The notes under the pieces are model-generated. The model was not told the DNA's origin. It ran no database searches and was given only the letters and a program-made list of their open reading frames with translations. The position numbers and the translations under genes were made by a program. Shown here piece after piece: positions 53,401-64,000 of a DNA stretch of 64,000 bases (its first letter is position 1; each line of letters starts with the position of its first letter). The stretch is from Astropecten irregularis (taxonomy: Eukaryota; Echinodermata; Asteroidea; Paxillosida; Astropectinidae), in contig OZ020252.1 in the NCBI GenBank assembly GCA_963971285.1, positions 10,887,662 through 10,951,661 on the forward strand. The letters run 5' to 3'.

Positions 53401-56400
53401 GTGCCTCTCCCATCTTGCCTAGATCTAGCTGTGCATTACCCATAGAGCTATGTAGATTAGATAGAAACTCCTGCTTATCAGGAACATCCTCATCTCGCCA
53501 TCTCTCTACTGTCTTCAAGACTTTCTGAGCTTGCTTCATAGCATCCTTGGGGCGACCATCAGCAAGAGCTGCAAAAACACCAGCAATAAAAGCAGGTTAA
53601 TTAGATTGGACTTGGAACCTTAACCCCTTCTATCATGAGAAGCATGTAGCAGTTCACATCATGGCATGACAATATTCATGATTGCTTTGTTATTTCCAGT
53701 GAAATACATTGAATCATTGAAAACTGTCTGGAACAAGAGGTTTTATGAACCTTTATTGTCCCAAACATTCACTCATTGTGGTACATTTACACCCTTTATT
53801 TACATTTGAATAGAATGGCATTTTTTAGTAGACTGAAATCTTTGAGTTCAGAACACAGCTGCTTTCATTGAGTACTAGACTGCCTGGAATTAAGGTTACA
53901 AACAAAGCAACAACAACACAAATGGGCTGAAGGGGCTAAAGACTGAATGTCATCCAGAGAGAGAAACAAGCAAAAACCTGATAATAGGAAGACTTCAGAC
54001 GGGATGAGACTTGCAAGATATAACAGAGGAAAGCGAATCAAATGACACAGAAACTTGAAACATCAAAAGGCAACTAACATGATGATTTCCAGGAAGAAAG
54101 CAAGGAAGCAGGTAAGAGATGAAAGGGACAATATTGAGGAGCACAATCTAGGAATCACTTGCCTAAGACACATAATTGAAGTCATCATGCCTTGGTACAA
54201 GTGTTCTGTAAAAAGTTCTAGACACTGTAAATATTGCCATTTTCAATAAACATATGATTGCAGAGTGAGGGTGTAAAAATGAATTTCATAGATAAAATAG
54301 CTGACAACTAACATGTCAAACCAATTTCAAAGTTTCCCAAATTGGTTAATTTCACGCCTGCAGATAATAATGTGTGATGAAAGAAAAGCTAACTAACACA
54401 GGCCTCAAATTTAACAATTTTTAGGGCACGGCCACTTGGCCTTGAATGAAGCCAAATTTTAAAGGGCACCAAGGCAATGAGGCAGGGCACCAAGGCCAAA
54501 TCGGGTATTGAAAAAAGGGCACGGAGGCCACAAAGAAATAACATAAAGAAAAAAGATTTTCTCAGGTTCTTGTGGGTTGTTTTATTTAGAAAGAACTGTG
54601 GTTAACAAACAATAATCACAGTACAGTGTACACTCACACTAAACCTATACATGTCCTTGTTTTTAGTAACCTTCTTAGTAAAAATCTATTGCAGATACAT
54701 GAGAGAATGGTGTCGATGATGTGTACGGTCTGCCGTTTGAATGCATCTGTGGACTTGACTTGAAGTTCAACTCCCTCAATAATATTTATAGCAAAATATT
54801 CTATAAAAACGAACAAATATAAATGAAAAGTGAACAAAGAAAAATTGACTGGAGCGGGATTCGAACCGGCGACCTCCTGAATACCGTACAGGCGCTCTAC
54901 CAACTGAGCCATCCAGCCCTATGTTGGTGGTGACCCCAATAGTCAACTCTCCTTGTTCGTTTGGCAGTCAGAAGCCATGAAACCACGCACACACCGCCAC
55001 ACCCCAGGGATCGTTTCAATGATACACGTAAGATACACGCGGCATTATCAATGCTGCCACCTGGGAAACAGCACATGGATGGTCACTCAAAGAGACTGCG
55101 ACTATTTAATCAATATAATCATCGAATATAATCACAAGGGAAACTGACTGAATTTCAATTAATTTAAACTCAATGAAAAGTGAACGAATTAAGATCAATG
55201 ACTGGGATTCGAACCAGCGACCTCCAGAATACTGTGCCGGTGGTCTTACCAACTGAGCTATCCAGCCCTATGTTGGTCGAGTCTCATGATGTACCTGAAT
55301 GGCCGCTGCCATGATATTCAAACACACCTTGGTTTCACGTTGAATAATTGCTGTCTGCTGCCCTCAGAGCCTTAGAAATACCCACTTCACAGTCTACGTT
55401 TTATACGAAACGGAGGCACAGGCTCCGTTTCACTCAGGCTCCAGCTCCATTTCGTGAATCCATTCCAAAACACCAGGGCCCTTTTCCAAACCTCGGCTCC
55501 GGCTCAGGCTCCGGCTCCAGCTCCATTTCTTGAGTCAATTTTAAAATAACGGGTATCAAAATAGAGACTTTTGGCTGTGGTTCGGAGGTAGATTCTCTGG
55601 TTTGAAAAGGAAAACAGAGCTTCAGCTTGACTAAAAAAAAACACATTCTATTTTTTCAGCATATGGATGACAGAAGTGGAGCCTGAGCCTGAGCCGTTTC
55701 GTAAACGTCCTACGTTTCCATCGGTTTTACTGATTTCATTGCCATAACACGAAGAGTTCCATGATTTTGTCGCCTAAAGCAGTTCTCTGTGATAAGGCTG
55801 AATGCATTAGCTCGGAAACAAAGAATGCAGAAAAACGGGACCTGAATTCGAAGCTGATACAGTCTTCTTTTGTTGTCATTATGTTTGTAGTTAAAACCTC
55901 AGGTGTGCGTATCGCTGTGACGCTTGAATGGGCAACGAAAATGTTCAGGAAATGTACTATCACGCACCCACGTGATGCTATCACGCCGTGTCAGCGTGAT
56001 GACCATGCGCAACAACTCTAATAATCTATCCATTAATTACCTGACAACAAGCAATGAACCTTCCAATGCCTGCAACCATACAAAGCAAGCACAGCAGAGA
56101 TTTCTTTTCAGAGGATGGGACCTTCTAATTGAATGGCAATACCCATTCTTAAGTTGTTGCTATTAATGTTCGGAACGGACGTCATCGGATGGGGGTGATT
56201 CTGTACTTTCTCGGCTGATAGGCCTATCAGTTCAGTCCGTTTTTCAGAGTCTTTCGCTGTGAAATTGTGACTGTCATCCATGTATTTGAATTCTTATATT
56301 AATGCAAATGAGATCATTTCAATGAGATTTCATTTGATAGAATCGTCTTCTTCTCTTTAACTCGTCTAGTGCGAGATATATGTCAAATTTTACTTGTGGA

Positions 56401-59400
56401 ATATGGACTGATTTTTGTGAGATAAAATCTAATGGTTATTTTTTGCAATATACGAGTCTGCAAATCACGGTACACTAAATGCACCGTAACGTTTGCCGCC
56501 TATGCTACGGTATGCCATATGCAGCATGCACTTTACAACATACAGATTGTGCACTGGTAATAGGCTTTTCAGTGTGCAGTAGGCCTACTCTGTACACTGT
56601 TGAGTATTATTATGGCTTCTTCACTACAGCCTGCATAATTATAGGNNNNNNNNNNNNNNNNNNNNNNNNNNNNNNNNNNNNNNNNNNNNNNNNNNNNNNN
56701 NNNNNNNNNNNNNNNNNNNNNNNNNNNNNNNNNNNNNNNNNNNNNNNNNNNNNNNNNNNNNNNNNNNNNNNNNNNNNNNNNNNNNNNNNNNNNNNNNNNN
56801 NNNNNNNNNNNNNNNNNNNNNNNNNNNNNNNNNNNNNNNNNNNNNGGTGTGGCGGTGTGTGCGTGGTTTCATGGCTTCTGACTGCCAAACGAACAAGGAG
56901 AGTTGACTATTGGGGTCACCACCAACATAGGGCTGGATGGCTCAGTTGGTAGAGCGCCTGTACGGTATTCAGGAGGTCGCCGGTTCGAATCCCGCTCCAG
57001 TCAATTTTTCTTTGTTCACTTTTCAATGACTTAAAATAACTCAGTCAGTTTCCCTTGTGGTTATTTCACGAAATATAAATGAACTCGCAATTTCATTCAC
57101 AAATGTATCAAAATTCAGTGAATTGTTTGCTAGTATAAACTAAGGCTGAGTCATCTCGGAATGTTTTTGTTCCGGAACCCGACCAAGTTTTTTCGGTCGG
57201 GATCCGGTGTTCCGATAAATGAATTCACGAACAATTACATACTTTGGTGACCCCCAAAATAAAGAAAAACATTTTAAAAATCCCGACATCGAACACGTCT
57301 GAAAACGTAACACGGTTGAAGTACCGAGTGTTGTTACACCGATCATTCTTCCTTCCTCCATGCACCGATGTACGCATGTAATTTAGTTGCGAGATCCCTG
57401 TAAAATATTCCTTCCCAAAATATTCCGAAGTACCAAAAATCGCATTTTCCTGATCAGCCAAATCTTACTTGAATTTCAGTCAGTCATTTTTGTCCTATTG
57501 GCTAACTAGAAACATCGTGAAATCCTTCCGAAATCAACGGTCGCACTGCGAGTGCGAGTATATTTCTTCCTCAATGGTATAGACGTAAACAATTATCGCG
57601 CACGCCATGCCATTGAATTTCCCATGCATGATACTGGTACTCCGCGCAAAGTGCACCAGCTCAACCACGTGCGTCGGCAGGAAGCTTTCCGTACATGTAC
57701 ACATGATGTACATCAACATGTGTACAGTACACAATGTACGTACGATGTGTGTATGTGGCATGAATGGTGAAGTAGCGCTCGGCAGCGCCGGCCCATGCCG
57801 CCGGCCATATGCGCGCGAGCCAGTCGGCCGGGTGCGGTTGTTTTGGGCCGATCGAGAGCGGTGCGTCGCACCGTTCAAGGTTCGGTGAATTATTTACCAT
57901 CAACGATAACAACATTGTCAAGATGAAAAAGGGCACGACGGCCATCACAGAAAAAGGGCCCGGCCACTTGTGGCCGTGAAGAGGCTAATTTTTCCAGGGG
58001 CACCACGGCCAGTAAGAGGGGCATCGACGGCCATGGCTGTCGTGGCCGCCGTTAAATTTGAGGCCTGCTAACATTGTAAATCCAATGCATTTTACTATGT
58101 CTATGAATGTATAATGTGGCCCCAAGCACTATGGTAGCTATCAAGGAAATGACACTAAACATCCAAAGTGACTGATAGCAGTTTGGCCAGATCTCAAGAC
58201 TAAGAGCTCCTAAGATTTCCATCAGCACACAGCAACTCACCTGCATCGATCTCCTCCAGGTTCTTCAGGACATATTTAGCAGGATCACTGGGTTTACCCT
58301 TACTGTCTTGCTTGCCCTTCGCTGCTTCCTTCTCTCGTTTGCGGGCATACATGGGCTTCTGCTGACGCCAGAAGTCAGTACGTGTGTCCAAATAGTCAAT
58401 GCCTTGATTCACCAGATCATAAATGCGATCACCACTCGTTGTATCTGCCCTGGTTAAATCTGTGTTGAAATACCATTTCAAAGTTGAGAATGGAAGATAA
58501 TCACACTGACTTGACATCACTTCAACATAGTCTATTTGTCAATATCATAAAACAATGGAAAAACAGTTAACTGGTTGACCACACAAGCTTTATAGGAGCA
58601 TTGATGTTAGCAACACGTCCACAACAGAAGAAACATAGACCATGCAGATATTTGTGGGCACGGTGAATACAAGATCTAGAAAGTACAGGGGAACGCAGCT
58701 ATAATGAAAAACATCTTTTTGGATTAGCATCTCTAGAAACCAACTAACCTTGATCTTTAAGAAGCTTGTCTAGGAAGACTTTGTCAGCATACAGCTCACC
58801 CAGCAGCTGCTTAGTAGTCTCCTTCTCTTTTTCTGATTTCTCTGCTTTTGGTTGTCGCCTCTTCTTCTTGTCATCTTGCTGTTTAGCAGTCGGTTTACTG
58901 TATCCCATCCTGGGTGCTTTCTTTGTCTTACTCTGCAATCAATCAAAAGATTCTTATTATAACAGAAAGGAGCCAAGTCTATATGGTTTTTGCCAACCCC
59001 AGAATGTGGGGTTTGTATTTATGAGCACCACACTGTGTTTCCACTGAGACAATCCCCTGAAGCAGATTACAGCCACATTTTCACTCCCTTGTAAAAGATA
59101 CACCATTGCGATTTGTTTCAATAACCAGTTGCTGTTCATAATTAAATGTTAAGTGATATTGGTACATTTACACTGGATACTAACAAGCCCGTAATAGAAT
59201 GGGCTCGGTTCTGTAATAGAAAAGCACTTTTTAGGGATGTTGACTTGTATGCACTGCCTACAAAGCTCACGTAAAAACGAAATGCAATGTATGCATTGTA
59301 ACGTCGTTGTTCAAGACATGTAAAGTGAAATTAATGCAAATCAATCTTCCTGAACTGTATCTCAGTAAAAGAAGTGGGGTATGGTATTCACATAGTTGCA

Positions 59401-62400
59401 TGACAGACACACAGTCAAACAATGTAATGTAAAACCTTGCTGATGAAATCAGTTATAGATGAGCAGATAGTTTGTCATTCTATGGAATACAAAGTTACTA
59501 ACCTCATCTTGCTTGTAGAAGTGTGACAGATCTCCGACAGTATCTAGCTTCACAACTGATGGACCTATATTTCAAAAAGAAAAATGGTTACAACTGTTGA
59601 CAGGAAAAATCCAGAATGCCTGGATCTTTTTTAAACCAGGTTCTTTATTCACCTTCATCCAATAATTTAACATCTAGAATGACATTCTAGATGAAAGATT
59701 GATGATGCACTAGCTGTGTGAATACTCTTTAAGGAACTGACATGACTTAAATGAAAGAAATGGATATTGTATCTCTAAAAATGCTGACATATTTAAACTT
59801 TTTAACCCCATAGGTATCTACAATGAATATCAGTGCATTGAATAAAAGTGTTAAATTTCTTTAATATTCTTTTACGTTTACCACACATATTCAATTACAG
59901 CAAAATTGTAAACTTTATTAAAAAGAACACACACAAATAAAGGAAGCCTCTGTCTTCAACACTATGATTATCTTAAGATCCTCACAACCACACATAACAG
60001 CCGTCATATGTAGCTGAATTTACCGGGCTGAAAAACGAAAACTCCTTTCACGTTGCTTATACATTCACCATTGGATCCAACAGTGGTTACCGGTGAAGAT
60101 TCAAACATTGTTCTGTAACTTCTTTCATACTTAGTGAGAATGTCTCCCTGTGAATGTTTGGAGCATTCCATCAATGTTATGGGGTTTCACTGCCACAATC
60201 TTTTACACTGTGCTTTCAACAGTGGACCACTGCTAGTTTACCCAGGAAGATTGGAGGGTCAAAATTTCCACCAAATCAGGTGATCTACCGATGATCTATC
60301 CGAGTTTTATTTCACACTGAGGGATTCACCAGATGCAACCGGGTGCACCAAATGAAAATCTCACTAGTATGAAAGAGGTATCAGTGAACTGGGGTCCATT
60401 TCATAGAACTGCTTTTATAAGCAAACAATTTGCTTTCAAAAGCATTAAAAGTCTTCCTTGATCAAACAGGAATACCAAATACCAACCACATTTTCATGTG
60501 AAGTTTTGACTTGAATTTTCGGCCAATTGTTTGCTGAGCATAACATTCACAAGGAGTTTTGGCTGACATACTGATTTTATTTACCAAGGTTTTGGTGCTT
60601 AAGCAGCTCTATGAAATTGGCCCCTGGTGAAAATATTTGACAGTATAAAGGTCCCACCATATACATGTCATATAGCAGGAAATATGTAGCTAAACTGAAG
60701 TAGAATGTTTGGCTGCCAAAAGCCAACACCCAAACTCATTGCTCAGCCAGAAATGATAAAAGAAATGAAATACCCAGTATACCATGCAAATGAGACCTAC
60801 AAGTGATATTTGATACAGCCATCAAATTGTCCATGGGCATTAACTTACTTCCAACTGAGTTCTCTATAGCCTCCTGAGCCTTCTGTATGCCAAGACGAAA
60901 ATCCTGCAATTCTGGTCTTAATTTGTTGCCACGGTGATAGTACATTAACGCTGACTCAAAATCACCCATTTGATAAAGCGCTTCTGCTTTCTGTAGCAAT
61001 CCCTATACAAAAAAAAATAATTGAACATGTGTTAGTGGAAATTGGAGGAGTAAATTTAAATCTACATGTATTAATGCATATGCTCCAGATCTATATATAC
61101 AGTTATAAGGCCAGTTCATACTTGCTGCGTGTTTACTGTGTATGCAGTGCAGCATTCCATTTCAAAGCGTCTGCCCTGCGGGTAAGAACATGCACTGCAT
61201 ACTGAAAGTGCGTGTCTCTGTACGCAGCATTTGAAAATAAAAGTTTGTGTGCACCAATTTAATCCGTATTGGGACCAGGGTTCTAGCCACGGTGGGCGGC
61301 GCTGGGCGGGCCAGCCCGGCACTGGAAATTTGCGCCCGGAACATAGGTCTGAAATAAACTCTGCCGCCCAGCATGAATTTCCGCAGAGTGAATAAAAGTA
61401 TTGCCAATATCCTGAATTTTGATCACATTTCTGAATAAAGTTCACTCTTTTCTGTGTTTTGAAATGTGAAGCACTGATTCTCAATGTTTACAAGACGATA
61501 CAATTTCCAATTTTTAGCATAGGCCTACAGTATATCTGTACATGTAGCAAACTAGAGCTCAACTTCATTTCTAGAGCCCACCACTAAAATTGGTTTGGCT
61601 AGAACCCTGATTGGGACAAGTTAAAATAAAATATTTCAACATTCGCTGGATGCGTACACGTACCAGAGACTTGAAAGATGGCAGAATATGACCACTAAAG
61701 ACATTCACATTGAACATTGTGCGTTGCGCATGCATAAATACAGCGAGTGTAAACCAGCCTTCAGTCAACTTTGTTTTAATGAAATACAAAATTTCATAGA
61801 GATTACTGTTATCATGGAGGAAGAAATAGACCGTAGAAGGAGTTTGAACGAACCAAAGATCAAACTATCAGACCCCCTGGGCAAAGTGGTTATAATTATT
61901 CCAATTAGTGTGATTTTGGGTCAGATCGGACCGGACCGTCAGACTGCAAGGACCTGGATGTGATCTAATGTATCTGTGCATGTGTAACATTAGCAGCGTA
62001 GTACCAAGACAAGACAAATAAACCTCATTTGTTTAAGATGTAGATTTAAATATCAATTTCTATTAGGTGAATCTTACCTTAATGTATTTGTCATCTTCAC
62101 TGAGCGATGCGTTGGCATCCTCCAGAGCACGCTTTGAATCTCCAAGTTGTAAGTGACATTTGGAGCGAGCCACCAAACAGTTCTTATCAGATGGTTCAAT
62201 TTCAAGAGCCTGTAGATATTCAAACAAGAATTATAAATGTTATAGTGTCATGCAATTAACACTGATAGCTGGTTAGTAAATACTTGTGTTAGCCACAACT
62301 TCAACTCAAGTACAGTGGAACACCACTTTAACGAATAACGTTATACCCTACATTCAGCTACACCGAACATATCATTCATTTAATGTACAATGTATATATG

Positions 62401-63684
62401 CCTGCAAACCATTGTTCACTATAATACAAACGAATACTATTTACGAACAATCTCTGTGCATTCCCGCGTGTCCATTATACATAGTGGTGTTCCACTGTAC
62501 ATATGGAAGGACATGGCCATTTCCTTCAAAAGAATGATTCAGCCATCAGCCTTCAGTTCAAAAATTCATCTTGTTCATGTTGTCAATTCAATCACAACAA
62601 AACCAAAACAATCATTCAATCAATTCAAAAAAACTGAATCAAACGTTAGGAATTTTGTCATGTAACCATACTAATAAAACAAACACCAAGATGAGATGTC
62701 TAGGTTGTAACTTGTAATGTCTTGGGCAAGATAAAAACTCATGTCTTTTTCATTCAAACATCTTGGATTCTGTCCGAGACTTACAGACCAATGAATTAGA
62801 TTCAGTATGAATTATGTACATATTTGAGTAATATTGCTTTGTGCTTGCAACAAACTTGGACCAGAGTCATCCAGCTCTACCTAGAATAGCGCTCCGCACT
62901 TGCACTAAAAATAGCACCGCAACTCAGACAAACATTGCAACCATGCAAACGTGTTTGCGCGTGCCGCGTTCATGTACATTACGTGTGTGAGACATGACAT
63001 GCAGTGTTTGTCTGACATCCGGGGATTTTGTGACGTCATTAGTGCGGAGCGCTATTGGCCTTTGATGCAATGCTCTGTAATTATATCTGTACCCAAGTAC
63101 TCAAAGGACTCAAACAGTATTAATTGTGTCTATGAGTAAAACACAAATCTATAAATCTATAACATTTTAACAGATGTTCAAACGTTTTTGCTTTTCAAGG
63201 GCTTTCACTAAAAGACCTCTGGTTATGAAATGATGTGCAGAATACAATTAAGAACTTGTTATGGTGCAAGCATTACACATCACACAGGTATTAAGTGCAT
63301 AGTGAACTACATTTATACCGACAAGAATGGGGACTGTGAGAAATGTTACACTTTTAAACAGCATGATACACTTACGGTGTATTTACACAATTACGGTAAA
63401 TGCATTTATCTCCACAACATATCACACTAAATAGTTAATTAATGCATAAAATGTGCATGAAACTCAATCCTTCATCAATCGTGCATAACACCGGCTACTG
63501 TCTTGTTATCACTCATGTGTCAAGCAGAAGAAGTGACGAGACACTGTGTCTCTCTTACAAGATTATAGCTTTCCAATCCTCGTTTGTAATCGCCTTTCCT
63601 CATATGATCTTCAGCCTCACCAATGTAAGACTGTAGAAGCTTGAGCTGTTCCTCTCTCTCTTTCACTGGATCTACGTACTCCAT
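44476..63684 (-). CDS. ODAD4: Outer dynein arm docking complex subunit 4 (TTC25), complete
   Basis: Coding exons in transcript order: 63684-63559, 62209-62078, 61002-60849, 59564-59503, 58932-58749, 58444-58241, 53568-53361, 52582-52299, 51772-51497, 50202-50113, 48234-48160, 47958-47758 and 44642-44476. They total 2163 bp, or 720 residues. N-terminal TPRs (about 20-121) include DKNCLVARSKCHLQLGD and QKAEALYQMGDFESAL. A Lys-rich linker leads to TTKQLLGELYADK and IDYLDTRTDFWRQQKPMYAR. A second TPR block (about 330-500) includes SRALDNIGRAYARIGKFD and WLYHEIGRCHLELGNY, then VWQLNASVLIAQ. These match TTC25 throughout. The protein helps anchor outer dynein arms on ciliary doublet microtubules (family knowledge). 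The E/K/Q tail (about 500-720) ends in SSK repeats and is longer than in vertebrates. The start of the 47958 exon is uncertain (47931 also fits). Confidence 0.95.
44722..45503. mobile_element. 782-bp Harbinger-like element, TSD CAG, TIR GGCCGATTTCACGAAAC
   Basis: In ODAD4 intron 12. CAG lies at 44719-44721 and 45504-45506. The ends are CGGCCGATTTCACGAAAC and the inverse of GGGCCGATTTCACGAAAC. Sub-terminal aagacgcgtc / gacgcgtcct and cctaggatcgatttc repeats occur at both ends. It abuts the next MITE, sharing its CAG. Confidence 0.8.
45507..45712. mobile_element. Harbinger-like MITE, GGGGCCAAGTTCATAGAGCTG variant
   Basis: Starts right after the CAG of the previous element and is followed by CAG at 45713. 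The ends ggggccaagttcatagagc and ctttttgaaattgtccc are imperfect inverses. The interior (aagtcttccttgatcaaa, ttttcatgtgaagtt) matches 60392-60623. Confidence 0.75.
45713..47757. other. ODAD4 intron 12 remainder, no exon seen
   Basis: Contains the minus-strand hammerhead-like motif at 45841-45880; otherwise AT-rich unique DNA. Extra micro-exons of the acidic tail could hide here but none is supported. Confidence 0.4.
45841..45880 (-). ncRNA. Hammerhead-ribozyme-like 40-nt motif, copy B
   Basis: Minus strand in order: CTC, core CTGAAGA, one extra T, stem GGCCAG, loop AGCACA, stem CTGGCT, GAAAC, GTT, GAG. Same length and layout as 30862-30901, with compensatory changes in two stem II pairs (T-A to C-G and A-T to G-C) and one G-U. 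It lies on the transcribed strand of ODAD4, in intron 12. Confidence 0.45.
48235..50112. other. ODAD4 intron 10, no exon or element recognised
   Basis: AT-rich, short open frames only. No transposon ends were delimited. Confidence 0.45.
50215..50520. repeat. Interspersed repeat in ODAD4 intron 9
   Basis: Contains agtggattgggtttcagtcc, ctgattctgtgggttttacc and actctggggttttcctccc, a text I recall as a recurrent interspersed repeat of marine invertebrate genomes. Boundaries are not determined. Confidence 0.45.
50728..50930 (-). repeat. tRNA-derived SINE, diverged copy
   Basis: Minus strand with damaged A box (ggatttcagttcctagagtg) and B box (ctggtttgaataccgctcca), followed by the usual ttgactactgggacac and tggcttctgactgcc. 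Lies in ODAD4 intron 9. Confidence 0.75.
54824..55130 (-). repeat. tRNA-derived SINE, best-preserved minus copy
   Basis: The minus strand reads ggctggatggctcagttgg (A box) and gccggttcgaatcccgct (perfect B box). The acceptor-like arms GGCTGGA / TCCAGTC still pair. A second, shorter copy follows at 55168-55285. Confidence 0.85.
55168..55285 (-). repeat. tRNA-derived SINE, short adjacent copy
   Basis: Minus strand agggctggatagctcagttg and tcgctggttcgaatcccag, then attgatcttaattcgttcac. It lies directly beside the 54824 copy in the same orientation. Confidence 0.75.
55430..55700. repeat. Dispersed repeat with (GGCTCC)n, copy 2
   Basis: ctcggctccggctcaggctc is preceded by gggcccttttccaaac and followed by atcaaaatagagacttttgg and ggttcggaggtagattctct, all found in reverse at 9220-9400. 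Outer arms cctgagccgttt / aggctccgtttc suggest a snapback element. Confidence 0.75.
56646..56845. other. Assembly gap of 200 N
   Basis: Exactly 200 N, likely a placeholder length. The right flank resumes inside a plus-oriented SINE, so the break probably reflects the inverted SINE pair (54824 minus, 56846 plus). Confidence 0.98.
56846..57036 (+). repeat. tRNA-derived SINE, plus copy at gap edge
   Basis: ggctggatggctcagttggt, cgccggttcgaatcccgct and cagtcaatttttctttgttc are intact. The 5' part begins abruptly at the gap. It is inverse to 54824-55130. Confidence 0.88.
59565..60391. other. ODAD4 intron 3, left part, nothing recognised
   Basis: AT-rich, with a short perfect hairpin catctagaatg-a-cattctagatg near 59672. 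No exon. Confidence 0.45.
60392..60623. mobile_element. Harbinger-like MITE, GGGTCCATTTCATAGAACTG variant, TSD CTG
   Basis: In ODAD4 intron 3. CTG is duplicated at 60389-60391 and 60624-60626. The ends are gggtccatttcatagaact and agctctatgaaattggccc. The interior matches 45507-45712. Confidence 0.82.
61108..61763. mobile_element. TIR element interrupted by a hAT insertion
   Basis: In ODAD4 intron 2. The left end aaggccagttcatacttgct and the inverse of the right end (aaggctggtttacactcgct) match over about 20 bp with mismatches. The nested element 61276-61609 splits it. Confidence 0.55.
61276..61609. mobile_element. Non-autonomous hAT element, TIR CAGGGTTCTAGCCA, 8-bp TSD ATTGGGAC
   Basis: ATTGGGAC is duplicated at 61268-61275 and 61610-61617. 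The ends are CAGGGTTCTAGCCACGG and TTTGGCTAGAACCCTG. Length 334 bp, with no coding capacity. Confidence 0.92.
62313..62497. mobile_element. Mariner-like MITE, TA duplication, TIR CAGTGGAACACCACT
   Basis: TA lies at 62311-62312 and 62498-62499. The ends CAGTGGAACACCACT and AGTGGTGTTCCACTG are perfect inverses. 185 bp, in ODAD4 intron 1. Confidence 0.9.
62885..63056. mobile_element. 172-bp MITE, TIR AATAGCGCTCCGCACT
   Basis: AATAGCGCTCCGCACT and AGTGCGGAGCGCTATT are perfect inverses around a centre with gtgtttgcgcgtgccgcg. In ODAD4 intron 1; no clear target duplication. Confidence 0.75.
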
Positions 63685-64000
63685 GATTTACTGTCTTTCT
63701 TTTAATCGTCACAAAATGTAGTTTCCTGTTCTCTACGAGCTGATGTAGAGTGGTTCTGATACAACAGTAAGTCAACTTATGGAGAACAGTCTGAACTTAA
63801 TTTCACACAACTGATACTCTATGGTATTGCAGCTGGTTGACAGTATGTGAATTCCACTGTAAAACTCACGCATTCACAGCACATAATCCAGTTCCAGATA
63901 TTACAAAGTTCAGCAGAGAGATCTATTTATGATGATAGTGATTCTACTTGTCAGAAATGTGGTCATTTACTTCCACTGCCAATGGTTTTCAGCTACTACG
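63685..64000. other. Upstream flank of ODAD4
   Basis: Probable 5' UTR and promoter side of ODAD4. I looked for an RFX X-box-like motif, as expected for ciliary genes, and did not see a convincing one in these 316 bp. Confidence 0.4.

Larger units (their letters stand above)
54399..58067. mobile_element. 3.67-kb hAT-like TIR element, ends CAGGCCTCAAATTTAAC
   Basis: In ODAD4 intron 6. CAGGCCTCAAATTTAAC at 54399 and GTTAAATTTGAGGCCTG ending 58067 are perfect inverses. CTAACA directly flanks both (54393-54398 and 58068-58073). Sub-terminal zones repeat gggcac(g/c)(a/g)cggcca. It carries nested SINEs, the GGAGCC repeat and the assembly gap. No transposase is visible. Confidence 0.75.

Noticed and set aside
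56479-56952. Open frames running through the N gap
   Set aside because: The N stretch hides stops; flanks are SINE and intron sequence.
56935-57005. tRNA-like sequence with perfect A and B boxes
   Set aside because: It belongs to a multi-copy SINE with constant 3' extension and poor anticodon stem, so it is not annotated as a tRNA gene.

Overview
The window is eukaryotic nuclear DNA from an animal. It has GT-AG introns, tRNA-derived SINEs, dense non-autonomous DNA transposons and orthologues of two conserved metazoan genes. The repeat landscape (GGGCCAATTTCATA-type MITEs, a SINE of about 200 bp with a tRNA head, small hAT and Harbinger relics) looks like an invertebrate deuterostome such as an echinoderm, hemichordate or amphioxus. 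I cannot fix the species. All gene models below were read by hand from splice sites, reading frame and phase, and none has transcript support.

Layout. (1) 1-10135, plus strand: the 3' part of a secreted-type EGF-repeat gene. Twelve nearly identical 114-bp calcium-binding EGF exons sit in an exact 237-bp exon+intron tandem array. A chain of unrelated, all phase-1 exons follows, encoding an unrecognised tail of about 278 residues with two polybasic stretches and a stop at 10133-10135. (2) 10136-25382: intergenic DNA dominated by nested DNA transposons. These include a TTAA-flanked element with TIRs of about 150 bp holding a hAT element, and a 4.04-kb Harbinger-like element with a decayed coiled-coil gene inside an older TIR element. 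(3) 25383-39879, plus strand: a complete PRMT2 orthologue (SH3 domain plus protein arginine methyltransferase) in 10 coding exons, 442 residues. (4) 44476-63684, minus strand: a complete ODAD4/TTC25 orthologue (TPR protein of the outer dynein arm docking complex) in 13 coding exons, about 720 residues, with an E/K/Q-rich and serine/lysine-rich C-terminal extension. PRMT2 and ODAD4 converge tail to tail about 4.6 kb apart. The start of ODAD4 lies 0.3 kb from the right edge.

The three genes have no evident functional link: an extracellular EGF protein, a nuclear/cytoplasmic methyltransferase and a ciliary motor-docking factor. The introns and intergenic DNA are largely transposon-derived, and many elements can be delimited by inverted ends plus target-site duplications (8 bp hAT-like, 3 bp CWG/TWA Harbinger-like, TA mariner-like, TTAA). 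There is a 200-N assembly gap at 56646-56845 in ODAD4 intron 6.

Most interesting observations: the perfectly phased EGF exon array; two 40-nt hammerhead-ribozyme-like motifs on opposite strands whose stem II shows compensatory changes; a perfect 46-bp spacer-free palindrome; a run of frame-neutral (phase 1-1) exons in the ODAD4 tail; and a duplicated polybasic micro-exon in the EGF gene.
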